A DNA stretch of 64,000 bases. Source: JACKEQ01 sp041389565 (GTDB lineage Bacteria; Myxococcota_A; UBA796; GCA-2862545). The number at the start of each line of letters is the position of its first letter. Within the stretch, counting starts at the first letter, position 1. The stretch spans positions 141,728 to 205,727 of the forward strand of contig JAWKRP010000016.1 of the NCBI GenBank assembly GCA_041389565.1, given 5' to 3'. Positions 7,620-16,013 of the stretch are shown piece by piece. A program made the position numbers and the translations under genes. Below the pieces are notes generated by a model. That model had not been told where the DNA came from. It did not search any database and saw only the letters and a list, made by a program, of their open reading frames with translations.

Positions 7620-9602
7620 TCAGGCGGTCTCGGCCAGCTCCGGGTCGGACCCGTCCGGCTCCGGAGGCTCCGTGCGTTCGTCGTCTCCCGGGCTGCGACG
7701 CTCGGGCGCGCCCCGGACGAGCACCACGGTGAGGCCGAGCAGCCCGAGAGCCATCACCCCCACTCCGAAGGCCACGAGACCGCGGTCCATGAGCGACAGC
7801 GGCGTCGGTGCCAGCGCTTCCGGAGGACCGAGCGTGGCGACCTCGGATGCCCGCTGACCGAGCTCCTCGCGGAGGAGCCACAGGTCGTGGTCGGGAGCCG
7901 AGAGGCGGGGGTCTCCGAGGACGAGCCAGGCGCCCCCCTCTGGAACGACGGCCACCACCTCCCAGCCCGGCCAGGCGGCCTCGATCGCGCGAATGGGCAG
8001 CGGCGGGTCGTCTCCGTTGTCGATCTCGACGACCAGCGTGCGCCCGACCCGCTGGTTGAGCGCGAGGCTCACGGTGGTCGGCCGGTCGTCGCCGCGCCAG
8101 CGGAACGCCCGCAGGGTCTGCAGTCGCCCGGTAGCGGGCCGCGACAGCGCGATGGAGCGGTCGAACAGCGGAGCGTCCGTCGACAGCGTCACCACGCCGA
8201 CCATCACGTTGGGCTGCGGCATCTCGACCTCGAGGAACGAGCGCCCCCCTCGCTCCGTGCGCTCGAATGGAAGCGCGCCCCACGTGTGCAGCGTGCCGTC
8301 GTCCTGCAGGATGTACGGGATCTGACGCCCTTCTGCGTCGATCAGCCGCAGATCGCCGAGATCGGGACGCGCAGCGGCCAGCACGTCGTCGGGCAGCGGG
8401 ATGCGCACGAGCCCCGGCGAAGACTGGACCGCTCGTCTCTCGGTGAACCGGTCGAGATCGATCGGTGTGGACGGCGCGTCGAGGCCTCCGCGTGCTTCCG
8501 GCGGCACGTAGTCGGGGTTGGCCGAGCGGGCGTCCGGCGCGAGCACGTCCTCGGCGAGCCTCGCGAGCTCCGGCGCCACGAACTGCAGGTCGGAGGGCGG
8601 CGAGGTTCCGACGGGCGCGCCCGCATACAGCGAGAACGGCCCCGTTCCCGGGTCGCGCACCAGCAGGTCGAGGCCGCGAACCCCGAGCGTGACGCCCGTC
8701 ACCGCGAGAGGTGCGGCGCCGTCAGCCTCCACGAACACCGCGAGGCGGCGCGTCGGGGTTCCCTGGGGCTCGAGCCGCACCTGGTCGATGCGAGCCCCTC
8801 CCAGGCGCGTTCGCTGGAGGGTGTCCTGCGTGTAGGGGATGTACGGAGACGGCAGCACGTCGGGCGCTTCCCACGGCTCGACGAACTCGGCGACCGCGCG
8901 CCGGCTGAACAGCTCTTCGGGCGTCTGGACGTCGACCCAGACCGGCGCCATGGCCTGCGGGAGGACCACGTCGTAGCGCACCCAGCCGGTCTCCGGAACC
9001 TGCGTGGAGGCGATGTCGAGCGTGACGGTCTGCAGAGGCACCTGCGTGTGGGCGTAGCGGACCCCCACGAGCCCGGGCGGGTCGTCGGCGGGCACCACTT
9101 CGGGGTCGAGCACGATCTTGAACCGCCCGAGCCGCGGGGGCATCGGGAGCGGCGACGACACCTCGGACCCGTCGAGTCGCCACACCACGTGCTGCCCCAG
9201 GCTCGACCAGCCCTGGCCGTCCCACTCGTACAGCTCGAGCGTCGTCGCGAGGCGCGTGCGCGGGAGCAGGACCTCGAGCCCGTCGAGGGGCCGCTCGGAG
9301 ACCTGGACCTCCCAGCCGTCCCCGTCGACCGACGGCCAGTACCCGAGAGGCCCGACCGTGCCGACCGTGCCGCGCTGAGCGGAGATGCGGGTCGGGTTGG
9401 TGTCGGTGGAGACGGTCGCGAACGGCACCGTCGTTCCGTCGACGTCGACCAGTCGCATGCCGGTGCCGTCCGCGCTCCACGCCGGCAGGAGCTCTGGAGG
9501 CACACGGATGCGGTGCACTCCGGTCGGAGGGAGGTCGACCGGCGCGACCCACGGGTAGCGGTCGGTCGGCCCGGCGAGCGCGAGTGTCGTGAGCAGCCAC
9601 AT
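7620..9602 (-). CDS. DUF3999-family envelope protein
   Basis: The 660-aa product starts with a short signal peptide (MWLLTTLALA|GPTDRYPW). It has a long extracytoplasmic beta-rich region, a single transmembrane helix near the C-terminus (residues about 608-631, GLVAFGVGVMALGLLGLTVVL) and a short acidic cytoplasmic tail. Layout and sequence fit DUF3999. Genes of this family often lie directly after a DUF2339 membrane protein, as here: the two genes are separated by one base, so they form an operon and their products probably form a complex in the inner membrane. The biochemical role of this pair is not known. Start ATG 9602. Confidence 0.78.
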   Translation of the reverse strand: MWLLTTLALAGPTDRYPWVAPVDLPPTGVHRIRVPPELLPAWSADGTGMRLVDVDGTTVPFATVSTDTNPTRISAQRGTVGTVGPLGYWPSVDGDGWEVQVSERPLDGLEVLLPRTRLATTLELYEWDGQGWSSLGQHVVWRLDGSEVSSPLPMPPRLGRFKIVLDPEVVPADDPPGLVGVRYAHTQVPLQTVTLDIASTQVPETGWVRYDVVLPQAMAPVWVDVQTPEELFSRRAVAEFVEPWEAPDVLPSPYIPYTQDTLQRTRLGGARIDQVRLEPQGTPTRRLAVFVEADGAAPLAVTGVTLGVRGLDLLVRDPGTGPFSLYAGAPVGTSPPSDLQFVAPELARLAEDVLAPDARSANPDYVPPEARGGLDAPSTPIDLDRFTERRAVQSSPGLVRIPLPDDVLAAARPDLGDLRLIDAEGRQIPYILQDDGTLHTWGALPFERTERGGRSFLEVEMPQPNVMVGVVTLSTDAPLFDRSIALSRPATGRLQTLRAFRWRGDDRPTTVSLALNQRVGRTLVVEIDNGDDPPLPIRAIEAAWPGWEVVAVVPEGGAWLVLGDPRLSAPDHDLWLLREELGQRASEVATLGPPEALAPTPLSLMDRGLVAFGVGVMALGLLGLTVVLVRGAPERRSPGDDERTEPPEPDGSDPELAETA

Positions 9603-9603
9603 G

Positions 9604-12264
9604 TCAGGCTTCCTCGGGGTCGGCGTCCGAGACGCGCATCACGACGCGGTCGAACAACAGGGCACTGAAGATGAGGAGCACGCCGAGGCCCAGGAACGAG
9701 CCGACGCGCACGAAGCCCGGCAGGCTGTAGATGTCGTAGACGAACACCTTGCCGGCCGACAGCATGAGGAACGCGAACCCGATGAAGCGCGTCATGCGCG
9801 ACCTCACCGCGAACCCGAGCACGAGGAGGAACAGGCCCCAGGAGGCCCAGGCGAGGCTGCGCACCATGCCCTGGAGCATCGTCGAGCCGCCGAGCTCCAC
9901 GGGCCCGGCGTCCTGGAAGGCGTGCGACACCTCGACGTTCACGAGGGCGAAGCCCGTGAGCATCGCCAGCACGGAGAGCGTCGGCGGAGCCCACCGCAGC
10001 AGGTCGTTCGAGCCGGTCTGCGTCCTTCGCACCAGCCACGCGGAGCCGACGAGGGTGAGCGTCGGGATCCCCCACGTGTACAGGGTCCAGTTGAGCACGG
10101 GCCACCCGGCCGTGTCGCCATAGGCCAGCGCGTACGGGTTGATCAGCAGGCGCACCCCGATGACGAGCCCGAGCGCGACGCTGCTCCAACGCAGCAGCGG
10201 GTGCTTGACCCACACCGCGAGCCCCGCCAGCGCGAGCCCTTCGAGCGCCCACCCGACGGTCAGCCACTTCTCCTGGAGCTGGATGGGGAGCGCGAACGTC
10301 GTGCCCAGCAGGGCGATGGCGACGGCGAGCGCGAGCAGCGGGCTGTGGCGGGGCTGCTGGTAGCCGCGCACGAGCACGACGGCGGTGAGCAGGCCGTGCA
10401 CGCCGAGGAGGAGCGGGAGCAGCCCGATGGCGCCGACCCCGAGCTCCTGCTCCCACAGGACGTAGAGCGCCGGGAACACGGCAGGACCGGCGAGGAGCGC
10501 GCCCAGCCAGGGCAGCGACGGGAAGCGGTCGGTCGACCACCGGCGGAACAGCGCGGGTGCGGACAGGCCGCCGAGGCTCACGAGGGACGCGCCGAGCACC
10601 CAGGTCGCGCCGAGCTCCGCCGACATCGCGGCGGCGACGGCGAGCCCCGCGGACACCGTGAGCACCGCGCCCAGCGACAGGGCGCCCGGCCCCGCCACCC
10701 AAGGCCCCGCGGCACCGAGGAAGACCACGGCCACCACGGCGGTGGCGAACACCGCTCCGCTCACGTCGAGCGCGGGGGTGATGGCGAGCACGATCGCGAT
10801 GGCCGGGAGAGACAACAGCAGCCCGGCCCCGGTTCGACGATTCCCGACGTGCACGAGGAGACCCACGGCGAGCGGCGCGATGGCGCCCACCAGCAGGACG
10901 GGCGCCATCTCGTGCAGCCCCGCCCAGCTCCCCGCCCAGACGACCGTGAGGAGGCCCGCGGCCATGGACGCGATGGCGCTCACCCCCACCTGGGACCGCA
11001 CCCGCCCGGCGACCCAGAGCGGGAGCGGCAGGAACGACAGCGCCAGTGCGCCGAACCAGCGGATCGGGCCCGCCTCCTGGATGACCGTCAGGCCCGTGCG
11101 GGGATCCGTGAAGCTGGCATCGAGCGCGAAGACCCAGGGAACGGCGAGCAGCGGGAACAGCGCGGCTCCCGCGACCGCACACACCAGCAGGCCCACGCGG
11201 ACCGCGTCGTTCTCGCCCTCTCTCGCGCGAACGAGCGCCACGACGCCTGCGAACGGGACCTGTAGCGCGAAGGCGGCGACGAGCGCGACCCCGACGGACT
11301 CCGTGCCGTACCAGGCGGCCGTCCATCCGGCGTACAGGCCCGCTGCGCCGAACGCGGCGCCCAGCACGAGGTCGGGCCACCGCCGGATGCCAGCGATCGA
11401 GAGGTTCCCGAGCAACAGCAGCGTGAGGTACGTGAACAGGCCCACGGCGCCGTTGTTCCCGGTCGACACGAGCACGGGTGCGAGCAGACCGCCCACGAGC
11501 CCGAGCCAGGCCATGAACCGGTCGTGGTGCACCGCTGCCCGAAGCGCGGAGACCGACGCGATGCCGGCGAGCATGGCGAACGCCGTGAGCGGCCCGACCA
11601 GCCCGTAGAACCCGTGGGCCGCGAACGAAGCGCCGAACAGCACGCCCATGCCGGCCCCCTCGAGCGCCGACGCCACTCCCCGGAACCGCGAGCGGAGCAG
11701 GGCTCCGAGCGTCCACAGGACGGTCCCGCCGACCAGGCCGAGACACACCCGCAGCGCAGGCCCGAGCAGACCGCTCTGGAGCACGGCCACCATCGCGAAG
11801 AGCCCGCCCACGACGAGCGCGAGCCCGCCGACCGATGCGGCGAGGAACACCGCGATGCGCTCGGGAGACGGGAGCTCGAAGGCAGGGCGCGGTCGAGCCG
11901 TCGTCGCGATCGGGGGTGGCTCGCCGACCTCCCCTGCGACCGCGGCGTCCGAGGCCGTTCCGTCTCCGGCGGGTGCCGCCTCCTCGTCACTGCCCTGCGC
12001 GCGGGCCTCCGCGACCGAGCTCGCCTCCGCGCCGGCGCTGGCCTCCGACGCCTCCAGAACCTCCGAGGCAGGCCCCTCGACCGTCGCGATGCGAGCGACC
12101 GGAGCCGCTTCCAGGGCGTCCAGCCGCACGCGGAGGCGCTTCAGGTCAGCGGAGAGCGCCGCGACGCGCTCGAGCACGAACAGGAACACCCCGCCGACCG
12201 CGAGCACCGCGAACAAGCTGGTGAACAGCCCGAGCCCCCCGCAGATCCAGCCGACTTCGTCCAT
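9604..12264 (-). CDS. DUF2339 polytopic membrane protein
   Basis: The 886-aa product has an N-terminal membrane helix (WICGGLGLFTSLFAVLAVGG), then a short coiled coil (LSADLKRLRVRLDALE, residues about 36-51) and an Ala/Glu-rich linker to about residue 140. The rest is a large block with over twenty hydrophobic segments. This layout is that of DUF2339, a family of very large bacterial membrane proteins of unknown function. ATG 12264 is chosen over an upstream ATG because a TAGGTT hexamer lies 7 nt before it and the hydrophobic helix follows directly. It is followed after one base by the DUF3999 gene. Confidence 0.8.
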   Translation of the reverse strand: MDEVGWICGGLGLFTSLFAVLAVGGVFLFVLERVAALSADLKRLRVRLDALEAAPVARIATVEGPASEVLEASEASAGAEASSVAEARAQGSDEEAAPAGDGTASDAAVAGEVGEPPPIATTARPRPAFELPSPERIAVFLAASVGGLALVVGGLFAMVAVLQSGLLGPALRVCLGLVGGTVLWTLGALLRSRFRGVASALEGAGMGVLFGASFAAHGFYGLVGPLTAFAMLAGIASVSALRAAVHHDRFMAWLGLVGGLLAPVLVSTGNNGAVGLFTYLTLLLLGNLSIAGIRRWPDLVLGAAFGAAGLYAGWTAAWYGTESVGVALVAAFALQVPFAGVVALVRAREGENDAVRVGLLVCAVAGAALFPLLAVPWVFALDASFTDPRTGLTVIQEAGPIRWFGALALSFLPLPLWVAGRVRSQVGVSAIASMAAGLLTVVWAGSWAGLHEMAPVLLVGAIAPLAVGLLVHVGNRRTGAGLLLSLPAIAIVLAITPALDVSGAVFATAVVAVVFLGAAGPWVAGPGALSLGAVLTVSAGLAVAAAMSAELGATWVLGASLVSLGGLSAPALFRRWSTDRFPSLPWLGALLAGPAVFPALYVLWEQELGVGAIGLLPLLLGVHGLLTAVVLVRGYQQPRHSPLLALAVAIALLGTTFALPIQLQEKWLTVGWALEGLALAGLAVWVKHPLLRWSSVALGLVIGVRLLINPYALAYGDTAGWPVLNWTLYTWGIPTLTLVGSAWLVRRTQTGSNDLLRWAPPTLSVLAMLTGFALVNVEVSHAFQDAGPVELGGSTMLQGMVRSLAWASWGLFLLVLGFAVRSRMTRFIGFAFLMLSAGKVFVYDIYSLPGFVRVGSFLGLGVLLIFSALLFDRVVMRVSDADPEEA

Positions 12265-12271
12265 CGAGCGG

Positions 12272-12277
12272 AACCTA
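12272..12277 (-). promoter_or_regulatory. -10-like hexamer TAGGTT for the DUF2339 operon
   Basis: On the minus strand TAGGTT ends 7 nt before ATG 12264, which has no ribosome-binding site. Leaderless-type spacing. Confidence 0.35.
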
Positions 12278-12432
12278 GCACCGGGCGGGATCCCGCTGGT
12301 GTGAATCGGGGATGAATCGCGAGTGACCACCACGGGTGGGTGAAAGGCCCCTGACGTCGGACACGCCTGGACGGCCAGCTACCGTGGGTGACTGCGACTC
12401 TTCGCAGCTCTCTGCACCACCCCGAGGTCTCC

Positions 12433-14451
12433 TTGATCGCGCTTCTGACTCTGGGTCAGGCGTGGGCCATCGTTCCCACCGACTGGCCCGCCGAGACGGA
12501 CTGGGTCCCCACCGTCATCATGGGCGCCGACGCCACCGATCCCGCTGGCGACGTGAGTGGCTCTCCGCGGTACGACATCGTCGGCGTCCCGTCTGCGCCG
12601 GCCGTGTTCACGTACACGAGCGCCGACTACCGCTTCACGCGCGTGCGCCTCGCTGCAGCGCCCGTGGGAGGCACGGGCTGGTCGCAGTTCTCGTTCGTCG
12701 ACCTCCAGGAGACCGACGGCGACACCTCCACGATGACGTGGGACATCGCGGTCTGGCTGAATGGGAACGCCGACGAGGTGCGCCTCACGATCAACACCGA
12801 CCCCGACATCCAGCCCGACTGGTGCCACGACGGGTTCGACTTCACCTTCGGCGCCTACGATGCGCCGGCCGATGGCACCGGTCACGCGCGGCTCGTCGCG
12901 CCCAACCCGCAGACGTCCATCGGCGGCGGCACCGACATCTTCCTCGACATCGCGGTGCCGCTCGACGACTGGCTCGCTGCGACGGGCCGAACCGACGACG
13001 ACGATGTGTACTCGGTGTTCGCGACCTCGGCGAACGCCGGCTTCATCAACAAGGACGTCGTGGTGATCACCTGCGACGACCCCTTCCACGAAGCGTACGT
13101 GCCGCCCGACCCCGACACCGATACCGACGCGGACACCGACTCGGACACCGACAGCGACGCGGATACCGACTCCGACGCAGACGCGGATGCGGATGCCGAC
13201 ACCGATGCGGACGCGGACGCCGACACGGATGCAGACACCGACTCCGATACCGACGCTGACACGGATGCGGACACCGACAGCGATACGGATGCCGACGCCG
13301 ACGCCGACGCCGACACCGATGCCGACACGGATGCCGATACGGACGCAGATGCCGATACGGACGCCGATACCGACGCCGATGCGGACGCAGACGCGGACTC
13401 CGATACCGATGCCGACACGGACTCCGATACCGATGCGGACGCGGATGCCGATGCCGATGCCGATGCGGACACCGACGCCGACACGGATGCCGATACGGAC
13501 GCAGACACCGATGCGGACGCCGACGCCGGCGCCGACGCCGATGCCGATGCCGATGCGGACGCCGACGCAGACACCGATGCCGACACGGACGCAGACACCG
13601 ATGCGGACGCCGACGCCGACGCCGACACCGACGCCGACACGGACGCAGATACCGACGCCGACGACGCAGACACCGACAGCGATGCTGACGCGGACAGCGA
13701 CACCGATGTCGACGCTGACGCCGACGCCGATGCCGACAGCGACGCCGACGTCGACGCGGATGCCGACAGCGACGCCGATGCCGACAGCGACGCCGATGTC
13801 GACGCTGACGCGGATGCCGACAGCGATGCCGATGTCGACGCGGATGCCGACAGCGACGCCGACGCCGACAGCGACGCCGACGTTGATGCGGACGCGGATG
13901 CCGACAGCGATGCCGATGTCGACGCGGATGCCGACAGCGATGCCGATGCCGATGCCGACAGCGACGCCGATGTGGATGCGGACACGGACGCCGACACGGA
14001 CGCCGACACCGATGCGGACACGGACGCGGACGCCGATACGGACGCCGACACCGACACCGACACCGGTGCGGACACCTCGGTCCTCGACACCGGGCCGCTC
14101 GACACCGGGGTCGTCCTGGACACCGGCGACACCGCAGACACCGACAACATCGCGGACACGGACACCGACGCGGATGCCGACGCAGACGCCGACTCCGACA
14201 CGGATACCGATACGGACACCGACTCCGACGCCGACACCGACGTGGATTCGGACACCGACGCCGACAGCGACTCCGACGCGGACACCGACGCCGATACCGA
14301 TGCGGACACCGACACCGACACCGATCCAAGCGGTGGAGACGGGGCCTTCTTCGGCGGAGCCTGCAACTGCAGCGCCACGGGCGGGCCGTCCGGTGCGCTG
14401 GGCCTGGTCGTCCTGACCAGCCTGTTGGTGGGCGCGCGTCGCTCTCGCTGA
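12433..14451 (+). CDS. Asp-rich surface protein with MYXO-CTERM-like anchor
   Basis: The 672-aa product has a signal peptide (LIALLTLGQAWA|IVPTDW), a globular domain of about 210 residues, about 320 residues of Asp-alternating repeats, a TG-rich break (DTGPLDTG), more repeats and a tail of GACNCSATGG, a hydrophobic segment and GARRSR. The globular domain has beta-rich character (FVDLQETDGDTSTMTWDIAVW) and I do not recognise it. TTG 12433 is preferred because GAGG lies 5 nt upstream and the signal peptide begins there; GTG 12388 in frame is the alternative. A TACCGT hexamer at 12380-12385 may be the -10. The gene is divergent from the DUF2339 operon. The protein is presumably held on the cell surface by its tail. 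Confidence 0.75.
   Translation: MIALLTLGQAWAIVPTDWPAETDWVPTVIMGADATDPAGDVSGSPRYDIVGVPSAPAVFTYTSADYRFTRVRLAAAPVGGTGWSQFSFVDLQETDGDTSTMTWDIAVWLNGNADEVRLTINTDPDIQPDWCHDGFDFTFGAYDAPADGTGHARLVAPNPQTSIGGGTDIFLDIAVPLDDWLAATGRTDDDDVYSVFATSANAGFINKDVVVITCDDPFHEAYVPPDPDTDTDADTDSDTDSDADTDSDADADADADTDADADADTDADTDSDTDADTDADTDSDTDADADADADTDADTDADTDADADTDADTDADADADADSDTDADTDSDTDADADADADADADTDADTDADTDADTDADADAGADADADADADADADTDADTDADTDADADADADTDADTDADTDADDADTDSDADADSDTDVDADADADADSDADVDADADSDADADSDADVDADADADSDADVDADADSDADADSDADVDADADADSDADVDADADSDADADADSDADVDADTDADTDADTDADTDADADTDADTDTDTGADTSVLDTGPLDTGVVLDTGDTADTDNIADTDTDADADADADSDTDTDTDTDSDADTDVDSDTDADSDSDADTDADTDADTDTDTDPSGGDGAFFGGACNCSATGGPSGALGLVVLTSLLVGARRSR
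13108..14330 (+). repeat. Asp-alternating tracts with an 84-90 bp higher-order repeat
   Basis: Asp at every second residue runs from about 13108 to 14058 and again from about 14135 to 14330. Within 13705-13974 a longer period is visible: Val-containing units recur with Val codons at 13708, 13798, 13882 and 13972, that is every 84 or 90 bp. This is a repeat of repeats, produced by duplication of a 28-30 residue block. Confidence 0.85.
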
Positions 14452-14480
14452 CCGGCAGAGGGGGGCGAACACCACCTGCG

Positions 14481-14727
14481 CGACAGAAAGCGCAGGATGG
14501 TGTCGCTATCCCCCGCGCCGTGTCGCGTCGCAGACGCTATCCCCCCATGTTTGTCGCATTCGGGCGTACGCGTTCCGAACCGCACGTCGGACCCGACGAG
14601 AGAACGCCGACTCTCGCGGCACGCCCAGACCCGCGATTCCCGAGGCCGGTCCTCCGAGCGACAAACAGGGGGGCATGGCGTTCGGCAGACGACAGAATGC
14701 CGGGCATGGTGTCGCCATCCCCCACAT
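14481..14727. repeat. Cluster of short TGTCGC/ATCCCCC repeats and inverted repeats
   Basis: The 306-bp gap 14452-14757 holds no gene. Three copies of a (T)GTCGCYATCCCCC-like motif lie at 14501-14514, about 14533-14546 (GACGCTATCCCCCC) and 14710-14723. CGACAGA...GGTGTCG occurs twice (14481-14505 and 14690-14714), each forming a hairpin; the second has the palindrome ATGCC-G-GGCAT inside. TGTTTGTCGC (14549-14558) and GCGACAAACA (14658-14667) are inverted partners. This may be an operator array for the GNAT gene or the remnant of a small mobile repeat. Confidence 0.55.
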
Positions 14728-14757
14728 CCTGGCGGGAACCGACCCGAGGAGTCGAGC

Positions 14758-15213
14758 GTGCACCTCCGGATCCGAACGGCCACCCCGGGAGACGCGGGAG
14801 TGCTCGCCGAGCTGCACGTACGGTCGGCCGAGGATGCCTATGGCGAGTCGCCGTCCGTGTCCGAGCGCTTCACCAGCTGGTCAGGCTGGCTCATGGGAGC
14901 CGACGCGCATTCGGTGCTGATCGCCACCGAGACCAGATCTACGGAGGTCCTCGGGTTCCTCCGCTACGGGCCCGCCCGGCGCACCGACGTGGCGCCCCTC
15001 GAGGTATCGATCCTGCACGTCCATCCCCAGCACCGCGGGCGAGGCGTCGGAACGGCCCTGTGGCACGCGCTGCTGGCGACAGCCCCGCGCACCGCGTTCT
15101 ACGCGGAAACGGTCGTCACCCTCCGCTGTTGTGGGTTCTACCGCCAACATGGCGGGTGTGGGGTCCCGCTGGGAGACGACCGCATCGCATTCGTGTTCGC
15201 CAGCGGCGGCTGA
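14758..15213 (+). CDS. GNAT-family N-acetyltransferase
   Basis: A 151-aa single-domain acetyltransferase. Motif A is clear: VSILHVHPQHRGRGVGTALWHALL contains the R-G-x-G-x-G/T pyrophosphate loop for acetyl-CoA, and the N-terminal LRIRTATPGDAGVLAEL is the usual first strand and helix. GTG 14758 is chosen because GAGGAG lies 6 nt upstream and homology begins there; the long upstream frame runs through the repeat cluster and is not coding. The acceptor substrate cannot be told from sequence. The gene ends 6 bp from the convergent gene and shares a stop-codon hairpin with it. Confidence 0.82.
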   Translation: MHLRIRTATPGDAGVLAELHVRSAEDAYGESPSVSERFTSWSGWLMGADAHSVLIATETRSTEVLGFLRYGPARRTDVAPLEVSILHVHPQHRGRGVGTALWHALLATAPRTAFYAETVVTLRCCGFYRQHGGCGVPLGDDRIAFVFASGG

Positions 15214-15228
15214 CGTCGATCAGCGCCG
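15204..15228. terminator. Hairpin whose two arms carry both convergent stop codons
   Basis: CGGC-g-GCTGA pairs with TCAGC-GCCG around loop CGTCGA, 9 bp with one bulged G. The plus-strand TGA (15211-15213) and the minus-strand stop (15220-15222) are opposite arms. A bidirectional terminator is likely, although no U-tract is present. Confidence 0.45.
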
Positions 15229-16002
15229 GCGCGGCAGGCCCCACAGCCACGAGCCCGGGCCCGGTCCGCTGAGCCCTGCCTCGCCCGAGGAGCACCGACA
15301 TCCCGTGCCCCCCGACACCCGGAACGCTGCGTCGGTGTCGAGCCCTGCGGTGTCGGTCTCGGACGGATCCGTCTCGCCCGGATCGGAGTCCGCGTCGCTG
15401 TCCGAGTCCGCGTCGCTGTCCGAGTCCGCGTCGCTGTCCGAGTCCGCGTCGCTGTCCGAGTCCGCATCCGCGTCGCTGTCCGAGTCCGCGTCGCTGTCCG
15501 AGTCTGCGTCCGTGTCCGCGTCGCCCCCCGGACACGGTGTGCCCACCAGCTCGATCTCGTCGACCGACAGCGTGCGCAGCGGATTCCCGCCGCCAGGAAT
15601 CCCCACCACGCCAAGATCCACCGTCACCACCGAGCCACACGCTGCCGACACGTCGACCGTCCGCGTGGACCACCCCGGATCCGGCGTCACCGCGTCGTCT
15701 GCCACCACGGCGCCCGCGAGGACCTCCAGGGACACCGACAGCCCATCCGGGCCGCGCACGCGGTACCGGAGCGAACCGTGCGTCACCGTGAACGACGAGC
15801 TCGTGAGCGTCGCGGACGCACAGGACTTCTGAACCTCGAAGCGCGCCGACCTCGACGTTCCGGCCGCACCGACGGGCGCTTCCACCACCCGCCCCACGGA
15901 TCCCCCGCACGGGGCGACTCCGACGGCCATCCAGGAATCCAGACCCGGCGTCTCGAACCCGCCGTTCGGAACCTGCGCGAATGCCGCCAGCGCCCACCAC
16001 AT
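15220..16002 (-). CDS. Secreted protein with Asp-Ser stalk and degenerate C-terminal anchor
   Basis: The 260-aa product has a short signal peptide (MWWALAAFA|QVPNGGFE) and a beta-rich domain of about 165 residues starting NGGFETPGLDSW, typical of carbohydrate-binding or jelly-roll surface modules. A stalk of Asp-Ser-Asp-Ala repeats follows. The tail reads TGCRCSSGE...SWLWGLPRRR: the C-x-C-S motif and terminal Arg cluster of MYXO-CTERM-like signals are present, but the segment between is short and only weakly hydrophobic. It is the last gene of the ECF sigma operon, 11 bp after its neighbour. Function unknown; surface display is inferred. Confidence 0.7.
   Translation of the reverse strand: MWWALAAFAQVPNGGFETPGLDSWMAVGVAPCGGSVGRVVEAPVGAAGTSRSARFEVQKSCASATLTSSSFTVTHGSLRYRVRGPDGLSVSLEVLAGAVVADDAVTPDPGWSTRTVDVSAACGSVVTVDLGVVGIPGGGNPLRTLSVDEIELVGTPCPGGDADTDADSDSDADSDSDADADSDSDADSDSDADSDSDADSDSDADSDPGETDPSETDTAGLDTDAAFRVSGGTGCRCSSGEAGLSGPGPGSWLWGLPRRR
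15386..15517 (-). repeat. 18-bp tandem repeat encoding SDSDAD
   Basis: Plus-strand unit GAGTCCGCGTCGCTGTCC is repeated without change at 15386, 15404, 15422 and 15440, then with a 6-bp insertion at 15458 and again at 15482, followed by a diverged copy. Near-perfect identity points to recent expansion or contraction, unlike the codon-shuffled tracts in other genes. Confidence 0.85.
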
Positions 16003-16013
16003 GTCCCATCGTA

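Noticed and set aside
13705..13974. Possible CRISPR-like array with regular period
   Set aside because: Units are coding, contiguous and without spacers; period is in codons; no cas gene is present.
14497..14757. N-terminal extension of the GNAT gene through the repeat cluster
   Set aside because: No conserved residues, and GTG 14758 has a good Shine-Dalgarno sequence.
12379..14783. Two minus-strand frames (VGVGIRVGV and SASVSAS types) over the second stalk
   Set aside because: Same cause: antisense of the Asp-alternating coding tract. The plus-strand gene has signal peptide, domain and anchor.
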